Part shown: positions 52,453-61,467 of the stretch, one piece after another
How the letters are laid out: each line of letters starts with the position of its first letter
How positions within the stretch are numbered: the stretch's first letter is position 1
Assembly (NCBI GenBank): GCA_036490475.1
Contig: DASXDT010000005.1
Location: 62,001-126,000, forward strand
Reading direction: 5' to 3'
DNA length: 64,000 bases
Source: Candidatus Tumulicola sp.
GTDB taxonomy: Bacteria > Vulcanimicrobiota > Vulcanimicrobiia > Vulcanimicrobiales > Vulcanimicrobiaceae
The notes under the pieces: model-generated
What the model was told of the DNA's origin: nothing
What the model saw: only the letters and a program-made list of their open reading frames with translations
Databases searched by the model: none
Program-made: the position numbers and the translations under genes

Positions 52453-54138
52453 TTATGGGTTTATTATAAGATGCGGTGTGGCGCCCGGGTTGCCGAGGCT
52501 TATCTCTGAAAATTTACCGCCTTTTAGGTAGGCTATTCGGTTGACGCCATGTTCGGGCAACCACACGCTCCCGTCGGCCGCGACGGCGATTCTACCTGGA
52601 TACGCCGAGGGGTCAGGCAAGGGATATCGTGTCACAGCATCGCTCTGGGAAATATGATAGAGTCGCGTTGCATCGTCGCCTAAAAACCATAAGCCGCCGC
52701 TGCCGTCGCTCACGGCGAACTCCGGACAGCCAAACTCGTTGAACAATGCACCGTGTAGGTGACTATTTAAATGTTCGATACTGCCGGCGAAACACTGCGT
52801 CAACCATACGTTTCCAAAAATATCCGATATAACTTGCTCGCTGTCATCGAACCGGTCGTATTGCCCATGATTTGCCATTAGGCGCGCAGAACGGTTTGGT
52901 GGCTGATCGATCAGGTAGAAAGCGCTATTCACGCGCGTTATCTCTGGCGAGAGTTTCACTGGAGTGGCGGCTACGGTGGTCATTCGGGCGGCGTCGACGC
53001 GGGCCAGATCGTTCTCGTCTCGCATGTTGAACCAGCGCGTTCCATCAGGCTCCGCCCCCGACCGTTCGAGCTCGACCGCATCGGGAACGGGTATGGCCGA
53101 TAGCACAAGCTGCGCGCTTACCCGTACCATCCGTCGTGGTTTCTGAAACACCACGAGGAGCGAGCCGTCCTCGTCAAGCAGCAGCGATCTGCTAGAGTCA
53201 CGTCCATCCGCAGAACCGCTCGCGCCTGGGTCAATGCTGCTCACCTTTCCAACAGAATCGACGTGCCAAATACGACCGTCGCCGCGACTGAACCAGGCAC
53301 CGGCTGCATCATCCGGCATAATAGCGTATGGTTCGCCCGAGCCCGGGAGCGAGTACTCGACGTGCGTGCCGTCGGTGCGCGCGAAGCCGACCGTAGAGCG
53401 TCCGGAATTCGTATACCATGCTCCCCCACCGGTCGGCGCTACGTTGCCGGGATCGCTAAACATCGGGCCGCCGTACCCTACACGCGATCGGACGTCGCTT
53501 GCACGTAGCGAAACCGTCACGTAGTCGCCGGGCCGAACGCCCGAAAGATCGATTGGGAAATCGGCGTGCATGTCGCGACCCGTCCAGATTCGCAGTATCC
53601 ATCTTCGACGTTGCAAGCTGTCCACGTAGAACGCTCCGTCCTCGACGTCGATGAACGGGGATCCGTACGATCCCTGTGTATCCAACACTTCCATCCGAGC
53701 ATTTGCAACTGGTATGGTTCCGGCTAATCCGGCGTGATCGTGGTCGAAAAGCATCGTCATAAAGCCACCCAAGACGATGGACGTCGAGCGAGTCCTGGAT
53801 GGAAGCACGATAGCCATCACCTGTCCGCCCCAACACCCCAGGGCGGAGGCATAAATCTCGTAGTTTCCCGGCGCTAGGTGAAGCGTAAATTTGTGCAAGC
53901 CGGGCGCAAGACGATATCCCGTCTGGCTTACCGTGCGTTCCAAACCCGTGCGACCGTGTAGCGCACCGTGAGGAAGCGCGGGATCGTTCATGCGCAGGTA
54001 ACTGATCCGCGGTTGTGCGTGTAGATTCTCAAGGCAGTTGACCGTGGTGACGACAACCGTTCCCGGGGCGCTTCTTTCGGCCGTCGAGCCAATGAGCAGC
54101 AGCGCTCCGGCGATGACGCTCAACGCCCAACGCAGCAT
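52453..54138 (-). CDS. Vgb-like propeller protein with N-terminal Ig-like region
   Basis: 561 residues with a signal peptide (ALSVIAGALLLIG). Residues 30-215 form an extracytoplasmic region with two carboxypeptidase-regulatory-like modules (HKFTLHLAPGNYEIYASALGCWGG; GAFYVDSLQRRRWILRI), similar to the protein at 34415. The rest is a propeller of Vgb/NHL character (GGAWYTNSGRSTVGFARTDGTHVEYSLP; GSVWLPEHGVNRIAYLKGGKFSEISL) like virginiamycin B lyase. Antibiotic lyase activity is not implied. Its ATG overlaps the upstream stop by one base (TAATG). Confidence 0.8.
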   Translation of the reverse strand: MLRWALSVIAGALLLIGSTAERSAPGTVVVTTVNCLENLHAQPRISYLRMNDPALPHGALHGRTGLERTVSQTGYRLAPGLHKFTLHLAPGNYEIYASALGCWGGQVMAIVLPSRTRSTSIVLGGFMTMLFDHDHAGLAGTIPVANARMEVLDTQGSYGSPFIDVEDGAFYVDSLQRRRWILRIWTGRDMHADFPIDLSGVRPGDYVTVSLRASDVRSRVGYGGPMFSDPGNVAPTGGGAWYTNSGRSTVGFARTDGTHVEYSLPGSGEPYAIMPDDAAGAWFSRGDGRIWHVDSVGKVSSIDPGASGSADGRDSSRSLLLDEDGSLLVVFQKPRRMVRVSAQLVLSAIPVPDAVELERSGAEPDGTRWFNMRDENDLARVDAARMTTVAATPVKLSPEITRVNSAFYLIDQPPNRSARLMANHGQYDRFDDSEQVISDIFGNVWLTQCFAGSIEHLNSHLHGALFNEFGCPEFAVSDGSGGLWFLGDDATRLYHISQSDAVTRYPLPDPSAYPGRIAVAADGSVWLPEHGVNRIAYLKGGKFSEISLGNPGATPHLIINP

Positions 54139-55565
54139 TAATGCAACATCTCAACGGGACGAAATGCGATGGGCGTTCGTATCAATCGGCCATCCGGCGT
54201 TATGTGATACAGCGCAAAATCCTTACGAATCAAAAACCAAACGTTGCCATTTGAATCCGCGACGAGCTCGTCTATCGGACTCATATTTGTTTCCGAGTCT
54301 CGATGCGCTTCGGGGATGTGATAACGCGTGACTTCCCCGCTCGGTGAAACGGCGGCAATCGCATATGTCGCACTATCGACGAACCATAGGCGATCGTTGG
54401 CCGCTATCAGGTTAAATGCGTAAAGCGGTGGGGTCAACGATATGCTGCGTTGCGCACCGTCGGATGCGATGCCGATGAGGGAGGAGCCTCTACGGTCGAT
54501 AAGCCACACGAGGCCGCCTAATTGCGCGGCGAAGGAAACCGAACCGTCGGTGTTCGCATGTACCGCAAGCGGCGTTGCTCGCATGTCCTTCGCATCCACG
54601 ACCCCGGCGCCAAACGTTCCGCTCCAGCACGAGAACACGAGTTTATCCCCCCATTCTTGAACCCAATTCGGACCACACTTCCACGGGAGAACAATCCGCG
54701 TCGTCGCGTCCCCAGAAAATCGGACGATGCTGTTTGTGGCAAGACTCGTATACCAAGCGACATTACCGTTCGTGACGCTTAGGCGGGCATTTTCTTCTCC
54801 CGGGCTTGCCGGCGGCAACTCGAAGGTATGCATTTGGCGGGTCATTGGGCTGTAACGCGTGACCGTCGACCCTTGCATGCTCCAAGTCCAAATCGATCCG
54901 TCTGGAGCGGTCACGAACTCGTCGATTCTCTTCGGGAGTGTCGCCACGATTTCGAGTTCGCCCTTGTGCGTGATACGCTCGAGGTTTTTACCGTCCGCAA
55001 ACCAGAGGCTACCATCGCTGCGGGGAGTAAGGGATGATACCGGACTATTGACGGGTAACACCGGCAATGCGAATTCATGGAGGTGGCCATCGACGTCCAA
55101 GTGTGCGATGCGCGCGAACGGACCTAGATATTCCACGAACCATTTACTGCCGTCGCGTGCGATCGTGAGATTCGTTAAGCTCGAGCGTGCAAGCTCCGCG
55201 GCGAACGTCTCTTCGTAGTAGCGGGACATATCGATCTGCACCCTTGTCACATGCCCGGCTCGTATCGACGCAGATTGCGTGAATCCGCAACAGTTGGCGA
55301 AGTGTACGATAAGGGTGTAGCTCCCCTGTAGCAAATTGTCCGCGCTGAAATCTCGGCCGTTCGTGGATACCCACATTCCTTTTTGCGCTGAACCGGCCGC
55401 CGGCTTAATGTAGATACGTAGTCCCGGCACGGGCATCACTCCGCGCAATGAACCCCGAGATTCTGCGCCGGATGCCGAACGCGACGACATCAAGCAGATC
55501 GCCACAAACAGTGCGCTCAACGTACGAAATGCCGCAGACTGCTTGCGGCCCGCATCCACCACCAT
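54138..55565 (-). CDS. Vgb-like propeller protein, upstream partner
   Basis: 475 residues with a signal peptide (RTLSALFVAICLMSSRSASG). A first beta module (PGLRIYIKPAAGSAQKGMWVSTNGRDFSADNLLQGSYTLIVHFANCCG) precedes a propeller with blades such as NLTIARDGSKWFVEYLGPFARIAHLD, PRSDGSLWFADGKNLERI and DSNGNVWFLIRKDFALYHI, the W(F/Y)(A/L/V) pattern of Vgb-like propellers. It is a paralogue of the downstream gene; the two are coupled by TAATG. Probably a secreted binding pair. Confidence 0.8.
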   Translation of the reverse strand: MVVDAGRKQSAAFRTLSALFVAICLMSSRSASGAESRGSLRGVMPVPGLRIYIKPAAGSAQKGMWVSTNGRDFSADNLLQGSYTLIVHFANCCGFTQSASIRAGHVTRVQIDMSRYYEETFAAELARSSLTNLTIARDGSKWFVEYLGPFARIAHLDVDGHLHEFALPVLPVNSPVSSLTPRSDGSLWFADGKNLERITHKGELEIVATLPKRIDEFVTAPDGSIWTWSMQGSTVTRYSPMTRQMHTFELPPASPGEENARLSVTNGNVAWYTSLATNSIVRFSGDATTRIVLPWKCGPNWVQEWGDKLVFSCWSGTFGAGVVDAKDMRATPLAVHANTDGSVSFAAQLGGLVWLIDRRGSSLIGIASDGAQRSISLTPPLYAFNLIAANDRLWFVDSATYAIAAVSPSGEVTRYHIPEAHRDSETNMSPIDELVADSNGNVWFLIRKDFALYHITPDGRLIRTPIAFRPVEMLH

Positions 55566-55706
55566 CAGTTCAAGTCGTAAGGGGCGAATTGTTTTTCATT
55601 TGGGGACGATTACCAACCTCTGCAACTTTCCAGGGCTCCTCCAAGTCGTCGAGCTGACTCGACCGCCGTTTATCTCAGAGCACGAGGCGGATAAGTAGTT
55701 TCTTCT

Positions 55707-55900
55707 TCAGACTTCGAGGCCATTCCGGCGAACGAGCATTGCGTCGCCGAACGAGAAAAAGCGATACCGTTTCCGGACCGCTTCTTCGTATGCACGGAGC
55801 GCGCCCCCGCGTTCGATGGTTCGTCCACCGTGCTCGGGCGCAGTCGCGATCGCTTTCGCCACAGCTACGGAATCTTGTAGTGCTCACGGTCACGGTTTCG
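55707..55900 (-). pseudogene. queA relic with internal deletion
   Basis: Minus-strand sequence encodes EHYKIP, then after a one-base shift AVAKAIATAPEHGGR, and, after loss of about 70 codons, LRAYEEAVRKRYRFFSFGDAM with a short new tail ending in TGA at 55709-55707. The intact queA at 57716 has EHYEIP...AIATARAGGGR and LHAYEEAVRERYRFFSFGDAM in the same order. It is therefore a decayed second queA. About 55566-55706 shows nothing recognisable. Confidence 0.8.
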
Positions 55901-55914
55901 CCTGCAGATACGAT

Positions 55915-57204
55915 CTAGCCGACTGACAGTTCCGCGCGGCGTAGAAGCATCGAGCGTTCCCGCGCGTTGCGCGTCAGGCCGGCAGCGAGTTCGAAGACGG
56001 TGCGGGCTTCGACTCTCCGCCCGAGCTTAAAGAGCAGATCGGCGCGCGCGCTGTGCACGAAGGGATAATCGCGCAACGCGGGCTTGGCCATGAGTGCTTC
56101 GACGATCTCGAGTGCGGCAAGCGGACCGTACGCCATACCGATCGCCATCGCGCGATTGAGTTCGACGACGGGTGACGGCGCCAGCTGTGCGAGCGCATCG
56201 TACAGAGCGACGATTCCCACCCAGTCGGTCTCTTGTGCCGTTTTTGCGCGAGCATGACAAGCCGCGATCGACGCTTGCAGTGCATACGGCCCGAGCGCGG
56301 TGCTGGATCGTTCGGCCCGAGCGAGTGCCGCGACGCCGCGCCCGATCAGCAAGCGATCCCATTTCGAGCGGTCCTGATCCAATAATAAAATAGGATCGCC
56401 GGAAGCCGTCGTGCGAGCTCGGATTCGTGAGGCTTGAATCTCCATCAGGGCCACGAGCCCGTGCACTTCCGGTTCGTCTCCGACCAGCGTTGCAAGAATT
56501 CGGCCGAGACGCATCGCATCTTCACAGAGTGCCGGCCGCATCCACTCGTCACCCGCGGTCGACGCGTAGCCCTCGTTGTAGATCAAATATACGACCTCGA
56601 GCACGGAAGCGAGCCTCGCGCGGCGTTCGCTCGCGCCTGGAACTTCGAACGGGACGCGTGCGGCGGCCAGCGTGCGTTTCGCACGCACGATGCGCTGCGC
56701 GACCGTCGCTTCCGGTATGAGAAAGGCGCGCGCGATCTCGTCCGTCGTCAAGCCGCCAAGAAGTCGCAGCGTAAGCGCGACGCGCGCTTCGGTCGAAAGG
56801 ATCGGATGGCACGCAATGAAGATCAGACGCAACAGATCGTCGTCGATCCGGCCGCCGTTGCGCTCCGCATCGATCGCTTCGAGTGCGGCATCGAGTTCGG
56901 AATCCTGTTCGCCGGAAGGCTTCGCTGGATCGCTATCGAGCTCGCGATATTTACGGTCGCGTCGCACGTCGCGGCGAATTCGATCGATCGCGCGGCGCTT
57001 CGCTGCGGTCATGAGCCACGCGGCCGGATTCTGCGGTATGCCCGCCCGCGGCCATCGCTCGAGCGCTGCGACGAACGCGTCCTGCGCCAGTTCCTCGGCC
57101 AACCCAACATCGCGAACGAACCGCGTAAGGCCGGCAATCAGCTTGGCCGATTCGATCCGGCAAACGGCTTCTATCGTGCGGCGGGTCTGCTCCGCGTCGA
57201 TCAC
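55915..57204 (-). CDS. ECF sigma factor, ECF42 type with C-terminal extension
   Basis: 429 residues. Sigma region 2 (ESAKLIAGLTRFVRDVGLAEELAQDAFVAALERWP; NPAAWLMTAAKRRAIDRIRR) and region 4 (LLGGLTTDEIARAFLIPEATVAQRIVRAKRTL) are followed by about 210 residues of helical TPR-like extension (RRARLASVLEVVYLIYNEGYASTAGD; YDALAQLAPSPVVELNRAMAIGMAYG; FELAAGLTRNARERSMLLRRAEL), the SnoaL-less DUF6596 layout of ECF42. No anti-sigma gene is present; the DGPF-domain gene just upstream is its usual partner. Confidence 0.93.
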   Translation of the reverse strand: MIDAEQTRRTIEAVCRIESAKLIAGLTRFVRDVGLAEELAQDAFVAALERWPRAGIPQNPAAWLMTAAKRRAIDRIRRDVRRDRKYRELDSDPAKPSGEQDSELDAALEAIDAERNGGRIDDDLLRLIFIACHPILSTEARVALTLRLLGGLTTDEIARAFLIPEATVAQRIVRAKRTLAAARVPFEVPGASERRARLASVLEVVYLIYNEGYASTAGDEWMRPALCEDAMRLGRILATLVGDEPEVHGLVALMEIQASRIRARTTASGDPILLLDQDRSKWDRLLIGRGVAALARAERSSTALGPYALQASIAACHARAKTAQETDWVGIVALYDALAQLAPSPVVELNRAMAIGMAYGPLAALEIVEALMAKPALRDYPFVHSARADLLFKLGRRVEARTVFELAAGLTRNARERSMLLRRAELSVG

Positions 57205-57220
57205 AGCAACCCCGTCGGCG

Positions 57221-57646
57221 TCAGTTGTTCGGGGGCAGCTGCTCGCGCCGTTTCACCCAGCTGTCCTTCGTTTCAGGCGTCAGTACCGGTCCGAAGTCGT
57301 CCAGTTCGAAAATTTGGCGGATCTCGACCTCGTCGCCGTCTTCGAACGGTGCGCGTTGCATCCACGCCACGACCTCGTCCTTCGACTTGGCCTGAAGGAT
57401 CCAGAAGCCGCCGACCAGCTCCTTGGTTTCGGTGAACGGGCCGTCGGTGACGACCGGGGCCTTCGACCCTTGATAGCGGATGCGCGCCGCCTTTGAGGTC
57501 GGCTGCAGGCCGTCGAGCGCTAAAATCATGCCGGCCTTGGTCATCTCGTCGTTAAAGCGTCCCATCGCGTCCAGGTCTGCGGCGGTCGGTAGCGCGCCCT
57601 CCTCGTAGTCGCGGCGGCCCGGTTTTACTAGCACCATGAATCGCAT
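57221..57646 (-). CDS. DGPF/YCII-domain protein
   Basis: 141 residues. Starts MRFMVLVKPGR, contains VTDGPFTETKELVGGFWILQ, the DGPF motif, and MQRAPF, as in YCII-related proteins. DGPF proteins are encoded next to ECF42 sigma factors and are their main regulon targets in characterised cases; they lack a clear enzymatic role. Here the gene is 16 bases upstream of the sigma gene, same strand, so both are probably one operon under its own control. Confidence 0.93.
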   Translation of the reverse strand: MRFMVLVKPGRRDYEEGALPTAADLDAMGRFNDEMTKAGMILALDGLQPTSKAARIRYQGSKAPVVTDGPFTETKELVGGFWILQAKSKDEVVAWMQRAPFEDGDEVEIRQIFELDDFGPVLTPETKDSWVKRREQLPPNN

Positions 57647-57715
57647 TGTCTCTCCTTCGTTTGGCGGTTAACTATCTACACGTCGAACGAGCACCGGTGA
57701 ATTCGACACAGCGCG

Positions 57716-58810
57716 TCACAATTTCTTACGTTCCGAATCCCTAAAGACAAACATCGCGTCGCCGAACGAGAAAAACCTGTAGCGCTCGCGTACTGCCTCT
57801 TCGTACGCATGCAACACCCGCTCGCGTCCGGCAAATGCGCCAACGAGCACCAATAAGCTCGACTGCGGCAAATGGAAATTGGTGATCAGGGCGTCGACCG
57901 CACGAAAGCGATATCCCGGGGTGATAAACAGGCTGGTTCTTCCGACGCCCGGCGCGATGGCTCCGTCCTCATCGGCAGCGCTTTCCAGCGCCCTCACAAC
58001 GGTCGTCCCGGCCGCAACAACCCGACCGCCGCCGGCGCGCGCCGTCGCGATCGCTCGAGACGCAGCCGCCGGAATCTCGTAGTGCTCGGCGTGCATTTCG
58101 TGATCGTCGATTCGTTCGGCGGTCATCGGGCGGAACGTCCCGAGTCCGACATCGAGAACGATGCGTACGATCGAGACGCCGAGCGCTTCGATCTCGCCCA
58201 ACAACTCGTCCGTAAAATGCAACGAGGCGGTCGGTGCGGCGACGCTGCCCGGCACTCGCGCGAACACGGTTTGATAACGACGCTCGTTTTCATGAGAATC
58301 GTCGTGCACGTAAGGCGGCAGCGGCAACCGGCCGGCTCGCTCCAGAAACGCTTCGAACGGTTCTAGCAATTCGAACTCGACCTCGCGCGCACCGTCGGAG
58401 AGTTCGGCGGTAACGCGTGCGCTACCGGAGGCATCGAAACGGATGCGATCGCCGGTATGCAACCGGCGGGCCGGGCGTGCAAGCGCGACCCAACGCGAAG
58501 CGTTCGGATCGAACCGGCCGCCACCGGCCGGATGCAGCAGCAGCAACTCGACCCGGCCGCCGCTCGGCTCGCGCGAACCGAACAATCGTGCGGCGATCAC
58601 TCGCGTCTCGTTCAGCACCAGCACGTCGCGGGGACGCAGATACTGTGGTAAGTCGGCAAAATGCGCGTGTTCGATCGCATCGCCCTCGAGCACCATCAAA
58701 CGACTCGCGTCGCGCCGTCCGGCGGGGTGCTGGGCGATGAGATCCGGCGGCAGCTCGTAGCGATATGCGTCGCTACGACGGTCGTCAGACGTTGCCGATC
58801 GACGTTCCAG
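57716..58810 (-). CDS. queA: tRNA preQ1(34) S-adenosylmethionine ribosyltransferase-isomerase, start unresolved
   Basis: Makes epoxyqueuosine in tRNA. From the TTG at 58699 the product is 327 residues, but the conserved QueA N-terminus (YELPPDLIAQHPAGRRDASRL) is encoded upstream in the same frame with no ATG, GTG or TTG before a TAG near 58831. CTG at 58810 is the best of the non-standard codons and would give 364 residues; it overlaps spoIID by 26 bases. Core signatures VLNETRVIAARL, VALARPARRLHTGD, GRLPLPPYV, ERYQTVFA-like RRYQTVFAR, ASLHFT, VGLGTFRP and RFFSFGDAM are complete. A relic copy lies at 55707-55900. Confidence 0.88.
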   Translation of the reverse strand: MERRSATSDDRRSDAYRYELPPDLIAQHPAGRRDASRLMVLEGDAIEHAHFADLPQYLRPRDVLVLNETRVIAARLFGSREPSGGRVELLLLHPAGGGRFDPNASRWVALARPARRLHTGDRIRFDASGSARVTAELSDGAREVEFELLEPFEAFLERAGRLPLPPYVHDDSHENERRYQTVFARVPGSVAAPTASLHFTDELLGEIEALGVSIVRIVLDVGLGTFRPMTAERIDDHEMHAEHYEIPAAASRAIATARAGGGRVVAAGTTVVRALESAADEDGAIAPGVGRTSLFITPGYRFRAVDALITNFHLPQSSLLVLVGAFAGRERVLHAYEEAVRERYRFFSFGDAMFVFRDSERKKL

Positions 58811-59786
58811 GAAAATACCACGCTATGATATCGGCGGCCGAACGGCCCAACTGGGCGAGCCCTCGGGCGCCCCACTGGCACAACCCGACGCCATGGCCCG
58901 AGCCGTCGCCCTCGAACCACAGCGATGGCGGTGACGGCGCTTGACGAACGCTCGTTACGAGCAGGCTGCGTAAAACGTGGCTCCCTACCAGTAATCGAAA
59001 CGTCTCGCCTTTGATCGTTACCGTCCCACGCTCGCAGGTGAGATCGAACCCGCGCGCACGTCCGCTGGCATCGATGGACGACACACGAAGGTTTTGCAAC
59101 GCCCCCGTTGCGTCGAGCCGCCGGCCGCACGCACGAGTCACGTCGTCGAGTGTGATCGTCGTCTGCCACCGGTAGTACGGCGAAGACGAGCAGTACGTGC
59201 AGGGCACGCCGCCGAGGTACGGCAGCACCGCGCCGCCGCTCCATGCCTCGGACGACGATTCGGTGTGGCCGCCACAGCACGACGAGTACGCAATTTGCGC
59301 GTACGCGTTGTTAAACTTCACCACTTGTCCGGCCGTCGCATCGACCGCAGCGCGTCCGGCCGGCGTTTCGCTCGAAAGACCGCTGTAGACTTGATCGGCT
59401 TCGGAGGGAACCAGATCGTACGCTCGCTGTGGATTGCTACGCTGCAGCACGTACGTGCGCGCGCACAACGCCTGCGCTTGTAACGCCGAGGCCGGCCACG
59501 ACGGCGGCATTTCGCGCGGCACGACCGAGTATAAATATTGTTCGACGTCGACGAGATTGACGATCTCGCCGCTCGGTAGGCGTTGGAACGATCCTCGATA
59601 CGCGCGTCCCGCAAACACGAATCCGCCGCCGGAGGCAGGTTCTGCATCGCCCGCTCCGAGCAACACGCGCAACGCCGGGCGGGCGCTGTTACTTGCTGGA
59701 TCCACGTCGTCCTGGGCTTTCACACGCAACGGCAGCGCACACGTCGCAGCCACCAATCCGAGAAAGCGCGCGCGACGCAGCGTCAT
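58785..59786 (-). CDS. spoIID: SpoIID/LytB-domain lytic transglycosylase
   Basis: 333 residues. A twin-Arg leader-like signal (MTLRRARFLGLVAATCALPLRVKA) suggests export. The SpoIID domain has VDVEQYLYSVVPREMPPSWPASALQAQALCARTYVL with the catalytic-type Glu in PREM, the Cys/His segment SSCCGGHTESSSEAW, and the C-terminal GSGHGVGLCQWGARGLAQLG. SpoIID cuts glycan strands. No sporulation genes are in the window; SpoIID-like proteins also occur in non-sporulating lineages. Coupled to ruvB by ATGA. Confidence 0.9.
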   Translation of the reverse strand: MTLRRARFLGLVAATCALPLRVKAQDDVDPASNSARPALRVLLGAGDAEPASGGGFVFAGRAYRGSFQRLPSGEIVNLVDVEQYLYSVVPREMPPSWPASALQAQALCARTYVLQRSNPQRAYDLVPSEADQVYSGLSSETPAGRAAVDATAGQVVKFNNAYAQIAYSSCCGGHTESSSEAWSGGAVLPYLGGVPCTYCSSSPYYRWQTTITLDDVTRACGRRLDATGALQNLRVSSIDASGRARGFDLTCERGTVTIKGETFRLLVGSHVLRSLLVTSVRQAPSPPSLWFEGDGSGHGVGLCQWGARGLAQLGRSAADIIAWYFPGTSIGNV

Positions 59787-60844
59787 AGCAATCGCTCCTG
59801 TATCGAGGGCGGCAACGCGACGCCTAAATGTTTGCGCGCCACGTCGGTCGCGCGACGTCCGGATGCGGTGCGGATAACGAACCCTTGTTTGAGGAGGTAC
59901 GGTTCCACGACGTCTTCGAGCGTCTCGGCATCCTCGGTCAAGGTCGCTGCGATCGCGCCGATTCCGACCGGACCTCCGCCGTATTGCTCGAGGATCGTGC
60001 GCAGAAAGCCGCGATCCAAACGGTCGAGCCCCAACTCGTCGACGCCTTCGCGCGCCAACGCCTCCCGCGCAACCTCGGCATCGATTCTACCCTCGGCTCG
60101 AACTTCGGCGTAATCCCGCACGCGGCGCAGAAGCCGGTTGGCGACGCGCGGCGTGCCGCGGCTCCGTGCGGCGATCGTGCGCGCGCCCTCGACGTCGATC
60201 TCGACGCCAAGAACGGCCGCCGACCGGCGCAAGATACGTTCCAGTTGTTCGGGCGCGTAGTAATCGAAGTGATGGACGATTCCGAACCGCTCGCGTAGCG
60301 GCGCCGTGAGCATACCGGCCCGCGTGGTCGCTCCCACCAGGGTGAAACGCTTGAGCGGTAGTTTCAGCGTCTTTGCGTACGCGCCGCGGTCGACCAAGAA
60401 GTCGATCTGAAAATCTTCCATCGCCGGATACAGAAACTCTTCGACGACGCGTCCGAGCCGGTGAATCTCGTCGATGAAGAACACGTCGCCGTCTTCCAAC
60501 GACGTGAGAATGCCGACCAGATCTTTGGGTTTCTCCAATGTCGGTCCGCTGGTCGGGCGGAAGTTCGCGCCCATTTCGCGCGCCAACAATCCCGCCAACG
60601 TCGTCTTTCCCAGACCCGGCGGACCGTACAGCAGAACGTGTTCGAGCGGCTCTGCGCGGCGTTTCGCGGCGTCGAGGGAGATGCGCAAGTTCTCGACCAC
60701 CAAATCTTGACCGACGTAATCGTCGAACGAACGCGGACGCAAACTCGCGCCGTAGACTTCGTCCTCGAGCGTGTCCTGCGGGTCGACGACGCGCTCTGCA
60801 TCGTCGGGACCGAGCAGCCTGTGGCGCGCGTCGCCTTCGGTCAT
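59783..60844 (-). CDS. ruvB: Holliday junction branch-migration ATPase RuvB
   Basis: 353 residues from the ATG at 60844, which overlaps the ruvA TGA (ATGA); the longer upstream frame is antisense shadow. Walker A GPPGLGKTT (74-82), Walker B VFFIDEIH with D125/E126, the sensor VGATTRAGMLTAPLRERFGI, and the winged-helix C-terminus with RTASGRRAT. A 25-residue acidic N-terminal extension precedes the conserved LRPRSFDDYVGQ. Works as hexamers on RuvA. Confidence 0.96.
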   Translation of the reverse strand: MTEGDARHRLLGPDDAERVVDPQDTLEDEVYGASLRPRSFDDYVGQDLVVENLRISLDAAKRRAEPLEHVLLYGPPGLGKTTLAGLLAREMGANFRPTSGPTLEKPKDLVGILTSLEDGDVFFIDEIHRLGRVVEEFLYPAMEDFQIDFLVDRGAYAKTLKLPLKRFTLVGATTRAGMLTAPLRERFGIVHHFDYYAPEQLERILRRSAAVLGVEIDVEGARTIAARSRGTPRVANRLLRRVRDYAEVRAEGRIDAEVAREALAREGVDELGLDRLDRGFLRTILEQYGGGPVGIGAIAATLTEDAETLEDVVEPYLLKQGFVIRTASGRRATDVARKHLGVALPPSIQERLL

Positions 60845-61467
60845 GCCGGCGACTTCGACGACTTCCGATTGTATATCTCCGCCAATAGACGCTCGGAGTC
60901 GTCGATCGACGGATCGGCTTCGAGCGTCTCGCGAATCATCGTTTCGGCTTCGACGCGCTTGTATTCGAGTTGCAGCAGCACCGCGAGTGCTTCGCTCGCG
61001 AAGTCGGGCATGGGCGGCGGCGGCGTCTGCGGCGCGTCTTGAATCAACAAGAACTTTGCGACCTTGCCTTGCAGCTTTGCCACGATGTCGCGCGCCTTTT
61101 GCTGTCCGATCCCCGGCAGCGTTTTCAGAAAGGCATGATCGCCGCGATCGATGGCCCGCGCGATCACCGACATCGGCTGCGAAAACGCGCGCGCAGCCGA
61201 GCGCGGACCGATCGAAGCGACGCTCAACAGCGATTCGAAAAACGCGCGCTCGATCGGATTGGTGAACCCATAATAGGTAAAGCGGCCGCTGTTGCCGTCC
61301 ATGTTGAGAACCGCAAAAATGTCCAGCGTTACCCGTTCGCCAGGCTTGCTCGGAATTTTTTCGGCGATGCATGGCGGAAGCAGAATTTCATAACCCAAGC
61401 CGCCGGCGCCCACCACCGCGCCTTCGTGCGTGCGTTCGATCAGGGGTCCGTCGATGCGCGTAAACAT
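60841..61467 (-). CDS. ruvA: Holliday junction-binding protein RuvA
   Basis: 208 residues from the ATG at 61467, overlapping the ruvC stop (TGATG). OB-fold N-terminus (MFTRIDGPLIERTHEGAVVGAGGLGYEILLP), HhH motifs SVASIGPRSAARAF and TLPGIGQQKARDIVAKL, and a C-terminal domain that contacts RuvB. The upstream open frame is shadow of ruvC. Tetramer that binds four-way junctions. Confidence 0.95.
   Translation of the reverse strand: MFTRIDGPLIERTHEGAVVGAGGLGYEILLPPCIAEKIPSKPGERVTLDIFAVLNMDGNSGRFTYYGFTNPIERAFFESLLSVASIGPRSAARAFSQPMSVIARAIDRGDHAFLKTLPGIGQQKARDIVAKLQGKVAKFLLIQDAPQTPPPPMPDFASEALAVLLQLEYKRVEAETMIRETLEADPSIDDSERLLAEIYNRKSSKSPA

Noticed and set aside
60845-61372. N-terminal extension of the RuvB frame
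   Set aside because: Antisense-like Arg-rich sequence inside ruvA; ATG 60844 overlaps the ruvA stop and starts the family sequence.
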